A stretch of DNA of 64,000 nucleotides from CBDEUK01 sp965250225 (GTDB lineage: Bacteria > Pseudomonadota > Gammaproteobacteria > Eutrophobiales > Eutrophobiaceae). Where the stretch lies: assembly GCA_965250225.1 (NCBI GenBank), contig CBDFNQ010000037.1:62001-126000 (forward strand). The letters are read 5' to 3'. Shown here in pieces: positions 54,841 through 63,632 of this stretch; position 1 is the stretch's first letter; the number at the start of each line of letters is the position of its first letter. A model generated the notes under the pieces. The model was not told the DNA's origin. It was given only the letters and a program-made list of their open reading frames with translations, and did no database searches. The position numbers and the translations under genes were made by a program.

Positions 54841-55761
54841 TTACACATAGCTTAACCAGTTTGAAAACGTCTGGTTTTTTCCGTTGACTACATCGAAATA
54901 AGCCGACTGCAATTTCTCAGTGATCGGTCCCCGGGAGTCAGAGCCTATTTGACGACCATCCAGCTCGCGTATCGGCGTGACTTCCGCTGCGGTGCCAGTA
55001 AAAAAAGCCTCGTCCGCGACATAGACTTCATCGCGCGTGATTCTTTTCTCGATAATGTCGTAACCAAAGTTTTTTGCCAAGGTCATTATCGTGGCTCGAG
55101 TGATCCCTTCCAGTGCAGAGGTTAAATCTGGTGTATACAGTATGCCATCTCGAACAATGAATATGTTTTCGCCACTGCCTTCTGCGACATAGCCGTCAAC
55201 GTCCAGTAACAGGGCTTCGTCAAATCCCAGATCCAGCGCTTCCTGAAGGGCTAGCATTGAGTTCATGTAATTACCATTGGCCTTGGCTTTACACATGGTG
55301 ATATTGACGTGATGGCGGGTGTAGGAAGATGTTTTAATACGAATACCTTTTTCCATACCTTCAGCACCCAGATAGGAACCCCATTCCCAGGCAGCGATCA
55401 TGGCATGAACTTCCAGGTTATCGGCTCTAAGGCCCATGCCTTCGGAACCGTAAAAACACATGGGACGGATATAGGCCGATGTCAGAGAATTTTTCGTCAC
55501 AGATTCAGATATCGCTTTGTTAATTGTCTCAGCGTCATAAGGCATGGGCATGTTCAATATGTGCGCGGATCGGAACAGGCGTTTTGTGTGTTCCTCGAGT
55601 TGAAAAACTGCCGTGCCCTTATCGGTTTGATAGGCACGAATTCCCTCAAACACACCCATGCCATAATGCAAAGTATGTGTGAGCACATGGATTTTGGCCT
55701 CGCGCCAAGGTACAAATTCACCATCCAACCAGATGACGCCATCACGATCGGCCATCGACAT
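54841..55761 (-). CDS. ilvE: Branched-chain amino acid aminotransferase
   Basis: A 306-residue fold-type IV PLP enzyme that transaminates the keto acids of leucine, isoleucine and valine. Key features are GMGVFEGIRAY near 34, the Schiff-base Lys in CKAKANGNYMNS near 160, EGSGENIFIV, and TPDLTSALEGITR. AGGAG lies nine bases before ATG 55761; a second in-frame ATG is six bases on. Confidence 0.96.
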   Translation of the reverse strand: MSMADRDGVIWLDGEFVPWREAKIHVLTHTLHYGMGVFEGIRAYQTDKGTAVFQLEEHTKRLFRSAHILNMPMPYDAETINKAISESVTKNSLTSAYIRPMCFYGSEGMGLRADNLEVHAMIAAWEWGSYLGAEGMEKGIRIKTSSYTRHHVNITMCKAKANGNYMNSMLALQEALDLGFDEALLLDVDGYVAEGSGENIFIVRDGILYTPDLTSALEGITRATIMTLAKNFGYDIIEKRITRDEVYVADEAFFTGTAAEVTPIRELDGRQIGSDSRGPITEKLQSAYFDVVNGKNQTFSNWLSYV

Positions 55762-55909
55762 ACAAAAATTCTCCTAGCGGTCAAGATTGTTTAAAAAACG
55801 AAAAAGAGTTTGTTATTGCACCACAAAATCAGCAACAGTCATAGTGTGAATGCTGCTGTAGCAGAAAACCTAAGAAAACTAAAAGCACATTTTTAGTCTT
55901 CGTTCTCTG

Positions 55910-55929
55910 ATAATTCAGGAACGAATTAT
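55910..55929. terminator. Hairpin downstream of the arsR-type gene
   Basis: ATAATTC (55910-55916) and GAATTAT (55923-55929) form a perfect 7-bp stem with a 6-base loop, extended imperfectly by CTCT/AGAG outside. It lies 11 bp past the arsR stop in the 179-bp gap before ilvE. There is no strong T-run, so a terminator role is tentative. Confidence 0.35.
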
Positions 55930-55940
55930 TCTGAGAGTTC

Positions 55941-56273
55941 TTAGTTGTTCTCGTAACGGCTTCGTATGCAGTCGAGAATACCGCTGAGTTGAGGGTCGGT
56001 GACAGAGTAATAGACAGTGCGCCCACGCCTTTCGCTTGACAGAAGGCCTTTGCCTTCCATCAATCGTAAGTGGCCGCTGGTGGCGGGTTGTGACAGTGAA
56101 CAAAGACTGGCAATTGCGTCGACAGTGTATTCACCATTTAACAGGATCTCAATGATCCGCAGACGGTGTGGATGGGCAATACATTTTAGTGCCTCAGAGG
56201 CCGCTTTCAGATATTCTATCGGCAATAAAGGCTTGTCTTCATCGTTTGCTGTCTTGGCGAGAGGGGTAGGCAA
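55941..56273 (-). CDS. ArsR/SmtB-family transcriptional regulator
   Basis: A 110-residue winged helix-turn-helix repressor: LKCIAHPHRLRIIEIL (about 29-44), the recognition helix in LSQPATSGHLRLMEGKGL (about 60-77) and the beta wing ERRGRTVYYSV. Cysteines are at 31, 58 and 102. The classical alpha-3 CxC metal site is absent and the spacing differs from the SqrR/BigR dithiol, so the inducer is unknown. It is divergent from the rhodanese gene 56484, an arrangement typical of ArsR-type control of sulfur-handling genes. Confidence 0.85.
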   Translation of the reverse strand: MPTPLAKTANDEDKPLLPIEYLKAASEALKCIAHPHRLRIIEILLNGEYTVDAIASLCSLSQPATSGHLRLMEGKGLLSSERRGRTVYYSVTDPQLSGILDCIRSRYENN

Positions 56274-56342
56274 TTATAAGCTCCAGTTTGACTGCTATGT
56301 CTGCCATCCTAGCCAAATACATAAAAGAATCAAGATATATTT

Positions 56343-56350
56343 ATTATACA
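56343..56350 (-). promoter_or_regulatory. Extended -10 promoter candidate for the arsR-type gene
   Basis: TGTATAAT on the minus strand, about 70 bp upstream of the regulator start, in an AT-rich divergent gap of 210 bp shared with the rhodanese gene. No convincing -35 was found, which fits an extended -10 promoter. Confidence 0.4.
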
Positions 56351-56483
56351 ATGTGTTGGTAGAGCCGATTCTAAAAAACAGAGGTTCCGTTGCCGGTTAC
56401 GATTTTTAGGCAGAAAAGATGAAAATGATCATAAAAAACGATAGATTGAAGTGGTTCGTGAATCTACTAGGAGGCCATAATCA

Positions 56484-56906
56484 ATGAGTCAGTCGATAAA
56501 ACAGGTTACCCCTCCTGAAGCATGGGAAATCATTCAGTCGGATGATGATGCCATTTTGCTGGATGTTAGGACCAGTATGGAATACGAATATGTCGGACAC
56601 CCACTTAACGCCATTAATCTTCCCTGGATGGAGGCGCCGGAATGGGAGATAGAAGGGAATTTCGCCAACCAGGTGAAAGAACTTTTGTCACACAAGGAGT
56701 CTGCTAAAGCCATGGAAGATCTGCCTTTGTTATTGATTTGTCGCAGCGGGAAACGATCTGAGGCTGCCGGACTGGAAATGATCCGTCAGGGCTTCAACGA
56801 GGTGTATAACGTCATTGAGGGTTTTGAAGGAGATCGGGATGGGGCAAAGCACCGTAACATGATCAATGGCTGGCGTTTTCATAACTTGCCGTGGGAACAG
56901 TCTTAG
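56484..56906 (+). CDS. Rhodanese-domain sulfurtransferase
   Basis: A 140-residue single-domain rhodanese with ILLDVRTSMEYEYVGHP (about 24-40) and the active-site loop LICRSGKRSEAA (catalytic Cys near 93). No signal peptide, so cytosolic. Such proteins carry persulfide sulfur. A strong AGGAGG site precedes ATG 56484. The divergent ArsR-type regulator probably controls it. Confidence 0.9.
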   Translation: MSQSIKQVTPPEAWEIIQSDDDAILLDVRTSMEYEYVGHPLNAINLPWMEAPEWEIEGNFANQVKELLSHKESAKAMEDLPLLLICRSGKRSEAAGLEMIRQGFNEVYNVIEGFEGDRDGAKHRNMINGWRFHNLPWEQS

Positions 56907-56954
56907 GGGATATCTGAATAACCCTATCTGGAATTTTAAGGGCCCGAAAACAGA

Positions 56955-56977
56955 AAACCTCGGATCAATCGGGGTTT
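56955..56977. terminator. Hairpin between convergent rhodanese and tatC genes
   Basis: AAACCTCG (56955-56962) pairs with CGGGGTTT (56970-56977) over 8 bp with one G-U, loop of 7. T-rich sequence follows on the minus side. It fits a terminator for both directions. Confidence 0.5.
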
Positions 56978-57017
56978 CCATAGTTGCTTCTGAGAGAGGC
57001 CCTGTCAGGGTTGTAGC

Positions 57018-57779
57018 TTAACTTTCCGGCTCAATGATGTCTTCTGCATCAGCCGATTTATCGGGCGTAGGTTTAATAAACTTCGCGCCCAATAATAGTC
57101 CGAGTTCGAATAACAACCATATAGGGACGGCTAACATTACCTGTGAAATGATGTCGGGTGGCGTCAGTAACATGCCAAACACGAATGCTGCGATGATGAT
57201 GTAAGGACGTTGGCGCCGCAGCGTTTCAACATCGGTCACTCCTGACCATAAGACAACGATGGTGAAAACCGGCACCTCAAACGCTAAGCCAAAGGCAAAG
57301 AACAGTTTGATAATGAAATTAAGGTAATGACTGATGTCGGTCATTATCGTAACTCCCTCTGGCACGGTTGCTGTAAGAAAGGAGAATAACAGCGGGAATA
57401 CGACATAGAATGAAAACGCCACGCCAAGATAAAACAGAACGATACTCGATAAGAGTAACGGAACGGCAAGTCGTCTTTCTTTTTTATAGAGTCCTGGGGC
57501 AACAAATCCCCAGGCCTGGTACAGCAAGTAAGGCATCACCAGAAAGAGTGCGACAAACAGGGTGAGTTTGAACGGGGTCAGGAACGGTGCTGCAACCTCT
57601 GTGGCGATCATGCTGCTATTTTCTGGCAATTGATCAAGAAGGGGTGTTGCGATCAGGCTATAAATGTCATTTGAAAATGCTGCGAGCAGCAGAAATACAA
57701 TTGCAGCAGCTGCGATGCAGCGAATAAAGCGCGTTCGTAACTCGATTAAATGCGAAACCAGTGTATGTTGCTCAGTCAT
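57018..57779 (-). CDS. tatC: Twin-arginine translocase subunit TatC
   Basis: TatC is the core receptor of the folded-protein export system. From ATG 57779 (MTEQHTLVSHLIELRTRF) it has 253 residues with six helices and the conserved Glu/Pro loop sequences, including GFVAPGLYKKE and the FGLAFEVPVF segment. The start overlaps the tatB stop by 8 bp. A longer reading lies inside tatB. Confidence 0.97.
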   Translation of the reverse strand: MTEQHTLVSHLIELRTRFIRCIAAAAIVFLLLAAFSNDIYSLIATPLLDQLPENSSMIATEVAAPFLTPFKLTLFVALFLVMPYLLYQAWGFVAPGLYKKERRLAVPLLLSSIVLFYLGVAFSFYVVFPLLFSFLTATVPEGVTIMTDISHYLNFIIKLFFAFGLAFEVPVFTIVVLWSGVTDVETLRRQRPYIIIAAFVFGMLLTPPDIISQVMLAVPIWLLFELGLLLGAKFIKPTPDKSADAEDIIEPES

Positions 57780-58065
57780 GACTGGTTTTTTTGTCAACAG
57801 ATTGTGTTTCCTCATTTTGTTGCAGGATCTTGTCCGGCGCGTCTTTCATCAGGGTGTCCAGATCGGCAATTTTTTCTTTGAAGGTCTGTTGTTCATGCAC
57901 CAGTAACTCTTGTTCAATTTCGCGGCGGGTATGATGTATGAAGCGACGAATTTTTGTCGTCCAGGCTCCAGCTTTTCGTACAAAAGACGGCAGTTTCTCC
58001 GGGCCAACGACGAACAACGCGACTACTGCGATCAAAAGCAATTCCCAAAAACCGATATCAAACAT
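57772..58065 (-). CDS. tatB: Twin-arginine translocase subunit TatB
   Basis: A 97-residue protein starting MFDIGFWELLLIAVVALFVVGPEKLP, a membrane helix with the hinge GPEKLP typical of TatB, then an amphipathic helix and a charged tail. Overlaps tatC and follows tatA by 36 bp. Confidence 0.95.
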   Translation of the reverse strand: MFDIGFWELLLIAVVALFVVGPEKLPSFVRKAGAWTTKIRRFIHHTRREIEQELLVHEQQTFKEKIADLDTLMKDAPDKILQQNEETQSVDKKTSHD

Positions 58066-58101
58066 CTAGGTTATTTAAACGAGATTAGTGACAGTTAATG
58101 T

Positions 58102-58332
58102 TCACGCGCCGTTTTGTTTTGATTGATTATCAACCTTTTCGTCGATAACCGAACTTTCAGAAGTCTCGGTTTCATCTTGTGTTAGTTTTTGATCGGGTTC
58201 TTTCATCGCCTTTTTGAAGCCTTTAACAGCATCTCCTAGATCACCACCAATATTACGCAGTTTCTTGGTGCCGAATAATAAGGCAACGATCGCCAGTATA
58301 ATGATTAATTCCCAGGGGCCAGGCATTCCCAT
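58102..58332 (-). CDS. tatA: Twin-arginine translocase subunit TatA
   Basis: A 76-residue pore-forming subunit: short helix (PGPWELIIILAIVALLF), hinge FGTKKLR, an amphipathic helix with GDLGDAVKGFKKAMKE and an acidic tail. 28 bp after hisE, so probably in the same transcript as the his genes. Confidence 0.95.
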   Translation of the reverse strand: MGMPGPWELIIILAIVALLFGTKKLRNIGGDLGDAVKGFKKAMKEPDQKLTQDETETSESSVIDEKVDNQSKQNGA

Positions 58333-58360
58333 GATTGTGTATCCTCCAGCTTAAAAATGT

Positions 58361-58681
58361 TTACGATGAGCGATTAGCCTTTTCTACCAGGCCGGATGTA
58401 CCAAAACGTGATTCCAGTTCGGCCAGTATTTCGTCTGTTTCTATATTTTGTTGAGCCAACATCACCAGACAATGAAACCAGAGATCAGCAGTTTCATGAA
58501 TAATAGCTTGTTTGTCACCATCTTTGGCAGCCAATACAGTTTCTGTTGCCTCTTCTCCAATTTTTTTCAGGATGACATCGAGACCTTTATCATACAGTCT
58601 AGCGACGTATGAGCTGTCTGGATCAGCATTTTTTCGTTCCTGTAAAAGGGAGCTCAGTTTTAATAGTACGTCATCAGACAT
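58361..58681 (-). CDS. hisE: Phosphoribosyl-ATP pyrophosphatase HisE
   Basis: The 106-residue all-helical MazG-like pyrophosphatase of step 2 of histidine synthesis, with KKIGEEATETVLAAKDGD and the conserved ETADLWFH. It is separate from hisI, unlike the fused HisIE of enterics. Five bp after hisI. Confidence 0.95.
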   Translation of the reverse strand: MSDDVLLKLSSLLQERKNADPDSSYVARLYDKGLDVILKKIGEEATETVLAAKDGDKQAIIHETADLWFHCLVMLAQQNIETDEILAELESRFGTSGLVEKANRSS

Positions 58682-58686
58682 GATAG

Positions 58687-59091
58687 CTATTTGTGTTTAT
58701 AAATTTCTTCCGGTTTTTTTATGACTTTATCGATTGTTCGCCACTGTTTATTTTTTAACTCTCGAAAAAAACAACTTTCCCGGCCTGTGTGACAGGCAAT
58801 CTCACCGATTTGTTCAACCTTCATCAAGATGGAATCGCCATCACAATCAAGACAGAGCGTTTTTAATTGTTGTATATGACCAGACTCTTCGCCCTTACGC
58901 CAGATCCTTTGTCGAGAACGTGACCAATATACCGCACGTTGTTCATCAACCGTCAGAAGCAGGGATTCACGATTCATCCAAGCGAGCGTTAGTACGCGAT
59001 CAGTCTTGTGATCCTGAGTGATCGCTGTGACGAGTCCGTCCTCGTTCCAGCGTATCTCATCCAGCCATGTGTCTTGTTGAGGGCTGCTCAT
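58687..59091 (-). CDS. hisI: Phosphoribosyl-AMP cyclohydrolase HisI
   Basis: A 134-residue zinc enzyme of step 3, with LAWMNRESL, YWSRSRQRIWRKGEESGH, and the zinc cysteines in TLCLDCDGDS and IACHTGRESCFF. It overlaps hisF by 4 bp. Confidence 0.96.
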   Translation of the reverse strand: MSSPQQDTWLDEIRWNEDGLVTAITQDHKTDRVLTLAWMNRESLLLTVDEQRAVYWSRSRQRIWRKGEESGHIQQLKTLCLDCDGDSILMKVEQIGEIACHTGRESCFFRELKNKQWRTIDKVIKKPEEIYKHK

Positions 59092-59861
59092 AGTCGTACT
59101 TCGATGCCATGTTTAGCCATAATCTGCTTCGCTTCTACAATCGTATGCTCACCGAAATGAAAAATGCTGGCGGCCAGTACTGCATCGGCATTGCCTTTGG
59201 TGACACCTTCTACAAGGTGCTGAAGACCGCCAACACCACCAGAGGCAATAACCGGTATTGTTACTGCAGCACTAACGGCACTTGTTAGTTCCAGATCAAA
59301 CCCTATTCGTGTTCCATCTCTATCCATGCTGGTAAGCAATATTTCACCAGCCCCCCGTTGACACATTTCTTTGGCCCATTCGATGGCGTCTAAACTAGTA
59401 TCATTTCGGCCGCCGTGAGTGAATATATGCCACATGCCGAGTTCGTTTTCCGCACTGATGCGTTTGGCATCGATCGCAACCACGATGCATTGTGAACCAA
59501 ATCGTTCGGAAGCCTCGTTAACAAAATCAGGGTTATTAACCGCCGCTGTATTAATGCTGACTTTGTCAGCGCCAGCGATGAGCATTTTACGGATGTCATC
59601 CAGAGTACGGATACCGCCGCCGACCGTTAGAGGGATAAAAACCTCACTGGCTACCTGTTCGACGACATGCACCATCGTTTCACGCTCGTCGCTGCTGGCG
59701 GTGATATCAAGAAAGGTAATTTCATCCGCTCCTTGTTGATCGTAGCGTCTGGCAACTTCAACCGGGTCGCCTGCATCACGGATATCAACAAATCTTACGC
59801 CTTTTACAACACGACCAGCGTCGACATCAAGACAGGGGATAATGCGTTTGGCCAGGCCCAT
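59088..59861 (-). CDS. hisF: Imidazole glycerol phosphate synthase subunit HisF
   Basis: The 257-residue cyclase barrel of step 5. It begins LAKRIIPCLDVDAGRVVKG, with catalytic Asp near residue 11, and has the second Asp in LLTSMDRDGT near 130. It works with the glutaminase HisH, which is not encoded in this window. Confidence 0.97.
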   Translation of the reverse strand: MGLAKRIIPCLDVDAGRVVKGVRFVDIRDAGDPVEVARRYDQQGADEITFLDITASSDERETMVHVVEQVASEVFIPLTVGGGIRTLDDIRKMLIAGADKVSINTAAVNNPDFVNEASERFGSQCIVVAIDAKRISAENELGMWHIFTHGGRNDTSLDAIEWAKEMCQRGAGEILLTSMDRDGTRIGFDLELTSAVSAAVTIPVIASGGVGGLQHLVEGVTKGNADAVLAASIFHFGEHTIVEAKQIMAKHGIEVRL

Positions 59862-59873
59862 GATGAATTAATT

Positions 59874-60629
59874 TCAGATAGATTTACTATTCAGGGGACA
59901 GATGTCATCCGCCAGTTCCTGGGCTTCAGAAAAATTGAGAGTACCTTCGTAAATTGCTCGGCCTGTGATCGCGCCTTCGATACCTTCTTCGGCTACGTTA
60001 CACAGCGAACGGATGTCGTCAAGGTTTGTAATGCCGCCTGAAGCAATGATGGGGATGGTAATGTTTCTCGATAATTCCACAGTAGCCTCAATATTGACAC
60101 TGGTTAACATGCCGTCACGGCTAATATCCGTAAAGATAATCGCTGCGACACCGTCATCTTCAAAACGTTTGGCCATATCATTGGCATCATGATGCGAGAG
60201 TTTTGACCAGCCTTCAGTCGCCAGCTTGCCTTCTTTGGCATCCAGCCCAACAATAATATGACCGGGAAATTCCAGACAAATATCCGAGACAAAGTGTGGC
60301 GCAGTCACTGCTTTGGTACCAATAATGACATATTTAACACCAGCATCAAGATAGGTTTGTATGGTGTCTTCGGTGCGAATGCCACCGCCAACCTGAACAG
60401 GGATATCTGGAAAGCTTTCGACAATATCATGAACGATATCGGCATTTTCTGGCCGTCCCAGGGTTGCTCCATCAAGATCAACCAGATGTAATCTTCTGGC
60501 ACCGGCGTCTACCCAACGCTTGGCAACATCCACAGGATCTTCTGCGTATATTGTTTCATCATCCATGCGGCCTTGACGTAAGCGCACACACTTTCCGTTC
60601 TTAATATCTATGGCTGGAATAATAAGCAT
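59874..60629 (-). CDS. hisA: ProFAR isomerase HisA
   Basis: A 251-residue TIM-barrel enzyme of step 4, with AIDIKNGKCVRLRQG near the N-terminus, catalytic Asp8, and the second Asp in FTDISRDGML near 130. It is the first gene of hisA-F-I-E-tatABC. The 193-bp gap upstream of it holds no gene and nothing recognisable. Confidence 0.97.
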   Translation of the reverse strand: MLIIPAIDIKNGKCVRLRQGRMDDETIYAEDPVDVAKRWVDAGARRLHLVDLDGATLGRPENADIVHDIVESFPDIPVQVGGGIRTEDTIQTYLDAGVKYVIIGTKAVTAPHFVSDICLEFPGHIIVGLDAKEGKLATEGWSKLSHHDANDMAKRFEDDGVAAIIFTDISRDGMLTSVNIEATVELSRNITIPIIASGGITNLDDIRSLCNVAEEGIEGAITGRAIYEGTLNFSEAQELADDICPLNSKSI

Positions 60630-60822
60630 TGAATTTTCATATTCAGGTGGGGTTAAAACCTAATAAATCAAGTTTGTTTGTATAATATCGTTGTTGTATC
60701 AATCAATAAAACGTATTGGAAATGTTTTTCTGTTGGCTACTTTTGATTAATCTTAGCACACGAATCCTATTTCTCTAGTCTTAGTCTTTTAGTCCTGTCG
60801 GGAACGTGAAGCCAGGCTATCT

Positions 60823-63516
60823 TTAATGTGCATCATTCCAGTTGCTTCCGACACCAATATCGACTTCCAGAGGTACAGACAGTTCTGCTGCGTTCACCAT
60901 TAATTCATTAATGACTGTTTTTACTGTATCGAGTTCATCGTCTGCGACTTCAAGTACCAGTTCATCGTGTACTTGCATAATCATTCGTGTTTTAAAATTC
61001 CGTTTTATTAACCAGTCATGGACATCGATCATTGCGCGTTTAATGATGTCGGCTGCCGTGCCTTGCATTGGTGCGTTGATTGCCGTGCGTTCAGCGTATT
61101 GTCGGCGCATGGCATTTTTTGCATTAATCTCGGGCAGATACAGACGGCGATGAAAAAGTGTTTCCACATAACCTTGTTCATGCGCCTGTTCGCGAATCGT
61201 GTCCATATAATTTTTGACACCTGGGTAGCGTTCAAAATAACGGTCGGAATAAGTTTTTGCTTCACTGCGTTGAATACCAAGCTGTTTGGCCAGACCAAAG
61301 GCAGACATGCCATAGATCAAACCAAAATTAATCGCCTTGGCCGCGCGTCGTTGATCGCTGTTGACCTTATCCACGTTGACAGCAAACACTTCGGCTGCTG
61401 TCGTTTTGTGTACGTCCTCCTGGTTGGTGAACGCCTCGAGTAAACGTTCATCGGCGGAAAGGTGTGCCATGATCCTCAGTTCAATTTGTGAATAGTCTGC
61501 CGCCAGCAGACAATATCCTTTTTCGGCGATAAAGGCCTGTCGAATACGCCTCCCTTCTTCGGTTCGAACGGGGATGTTTTGCAGATTTGGATCAGAGGAT
61601 GAGAGTCGGCCAGTTGCGGCCACTGCTTGATGATAAGAGGTATGAACACGGCCAGTTCCAGGATTGACCTCTTGTGGAAGCTTATCCGTATAGGTTGATT
61701 TTAATTTGCTCAGGCTGCGGAAGTTCAGGATCAAGCCTGGCAGCTCATAATCATCCGCGAGTTCCTGTAATACAGATTCTGCAGTAGAGGCTTGCCCTTT
61801 TGGAGTTTTTGATAACACCGGTAACTTCATTTTTTCATAGAGGATGGTTTGAATTTGTTTGGGTGATGAGATATTAAACACCTCCCCTGCCAGCTTATGT
61901 GCATCCTGTTCAATCGCCTGCATCTTCTCATTAAGCTCGTGGCTTTGTTCGAGCAACATCTGCGAGTCGATATTAACGCCATTACATTCCATGTTTGAAA
62001 GCACTGTGATCAGTGGAATTTCGATCGTCTCATAGAGTGATTTCAGCGCTTGATCGGCAGCGAGTTCTTTCCATAATGTTTCATGCAAGCGCAACGTTAT
62101 GTCAGCGTCTTCGGCGGCATAAGATCCCGCGTCTTCGATGCTGACCTGGTTAAAGGAGAGCTGTTTAGCGCCTTTGCCGGCGATATCTTCGAAATGAATG
62201 GTCTCGGTTTGTAAGTACTTGCTAGCAAGCGCGTCCATGTTGTGTCGCGTAGCCGTGCTGTTGAGCACATAAGACTGAAGCATTGAGTCGTGCGCGATTC
62301 CATTCAGAGCAATGTTGTAATTAGCCAGGACATTCATATCGTATTTGAGGTTCTGACCGACCTTTTTCAGTGCAGGATCTTCCAACAGCGGCTTAAGTGT
62401 TTGCAGGACAAAACCACGATCCAGTTGCGTAGGAGCACCAGGGTAATCATGAGCCAGCGGCACATAAGCCGCCTCGTCAGACTGAATCGCAAAGGATAGC
62501 CCGACAATTTCAGCCGAGATATAATCGAGGCTGGTGGTTTCTGTATCAAAGGCAAAGAGTTTGCAGGCCTTTAATCGGGAAACCCAGGTCAGGAAGGATT
62601 TTTCATCTCTGACAATTTGGTAATCGTGAGTGATTTCAGGTTTTTTTTCGTCTGCCTCTGTTCCCGTTAGAGCGTCTAGCCAACTACGAAATTCCCATTG
62701 TTGATATTGTTCTTTCAGGGCTTTTTGATCCGCCTCGCCAATGAGTAATTCGTCTGGTTTGAATTCCAGTTCAACATCGTACTTGAGGGTGATTAATTCT
62801 TTGGAGAGAGCCAGGTTCGGAATATGTTGGCGCAGGCTTTCGCCGACCTTGCCTTTGATTGAATCTGCATTTTCAACAATGTTATCGAGATCGCCATACT
62901 CTGTCAGCCACTTGACCGCTGTCTTGGGCCCAACCTTGGGAATGCCAGGTACGTTATCAGCCGTATCTCCTATCAGGGTCAAATAATCCAGAATAAGTTC
63001 CGGGCCGATGCCGAATTTATCAATCACGCCTTGTCGGTCGAGGGTCACGTTTTGCATGGTGTTCAGTATGGTGATGTGATCATTGACTAGTTGAGCAAGA
63101 TCCTTGTCGCCGGTTGATATCAAGGTTTTGATGTCGGCTGCTTCAGCCTGCTTTGCCAGTGTGGCTATGACATCATCTGCTTCAACACCGTCAATAATAA
63201 GCTTGGGTATCCCGCTGGCATCAATGATGTTGTGTATGGGCTGAATCTGACAGGCAAGATCCTCCGGCATTGGTGGCCGGTTGGCCTTGTATTCCGGGTA
63301 GAGTTGATGCCGAAAATTTTTGCCTCTGGCATCAAACATGATCGCAAAATAATCAGGTTGATATTCCTCAATCAGTTTTTTGAGCATGTTGATGACGCCA
63401 AAAATAGCGCCGGTGGGTTCGCCCTTTGCATTATTCAGTTGTTGTAACTGCCGAACATGGTAGGCTCGAAACATATAGTATGAGCCATCAACCAGAATGA
63501 GTTTTTTTTGTGTCAT
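60823..63516 (-). CDS. polA: DNA polymerase I
   Basis: From ATG 63516 (MTQKKLILVDGSYYMFRAY) it has 897 residues, close to the usual 930. The 5'-3' exonuclease occupies about 1-290, the 3'-5' exonuclease about 320-490 (FAFDTETTSLD and YAAEDADIT, so the proofreading acidic residues are present), and the polymerase domain the rest (motif A LLAADYSQIELR, motif B RRAAKAINFGLIYG, motif C QVHDELV). Its start is divergent from the LOG-family gene. Confidence 0.98.
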   Translation of the reverse strand: MTQKKLILVDGSYYMFRAYHVRQLQQLNNAKGEPTGAIFGVINMLKKLIEEYQPDYFAIMFDARGKNFRHQLYPEYKANRPPMPEDLACQIQPIHNIIDASGIPKLIIDGVEADDVIATLAKQAEAADIKTLISTGDKDLAQLVNDHITILNTMQNVTLDRQGVIDKFGIGPELILDYLTLIGDTADNVPGIPKVGPKTAVKWLTEYGDLDNIVENADSIKGKVGESLRQHIPNLALSKELITLKYDVELEFKPDELLIGEADQKALKEQYQQWEFRSWLDALTGTEADEKKPEITHDYQIVRDEKSFLTWVSRLKACKLFAFDTETTSLDYISAEIVGLSFAIQSDEAAYVPLAHDYPGAPTQLDRGFVLQTLKPLLEDPALKKVGQNLKYDMNVLANYNIALNGIAHDSMLQSYVLNSTATRHNMDALASKYLQTETIHFEDIAGKGAKQLSFNQVSIEDAGSYAAEDADITLRLHETLWKELAADQALKSLYETIEIPLITVLSNMECNGVNIDSQMLLEQSHELNEKMQAIEQDAHKLAGEVFNISSPKQIQTILYEKMKLPVLSKTPKGQASTAESVLQELADDYELPGLILNFRSLSKLKSTYTDKLPQEVNPGTGRVHTSYHQAVAATGRLSSSDPNLQNIPVRTEEGRRIRQAFIAEKGYCLLAADYSQIELRIMAHLSADERLLEAFTNQEDVHKTTAAEVFAVNVDKVNSDQRRAAKAINFGLIYGMSAFGLAKQLGIQRSEAKTYSDRYFERYPGVKNYMDTIREQAHEQGYVETLFHRRLYLPEINAKNAMRRQYAERTAINAPMQGTAADIIKRAMIDVHDWLIKRNFKTRMIMQVHDELVLEVADDELDTVKTVINELMVNAAELSVPLEVDIGVGSNWNDAH

Positions 63517-63632
63517 TGTTCGCAAAAAAATTTATTTGTCGATGTAAAAATAAAGAATGTCATAAACGTTTATTCAAGTAAGCCGGCAATTTATTTTTCG
63601 TCAGTCCATGTTGTTCAGGAAAGAGAAGTATT

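Noticed and set aside
55813..55842. A 9-codon minus-strand ORF before ilvE that could be a leader peptide
   Set aside because: No run of Ile, Leu or Val codons and no paired attenuator hairpin with a T tract before ilvE.
60630..60822. Gap between hisA and polA searched for a small RNA or tRNA
   Set aside because: AT-rich, with no cloverleaf arms and no convincing hairpin plus T run.
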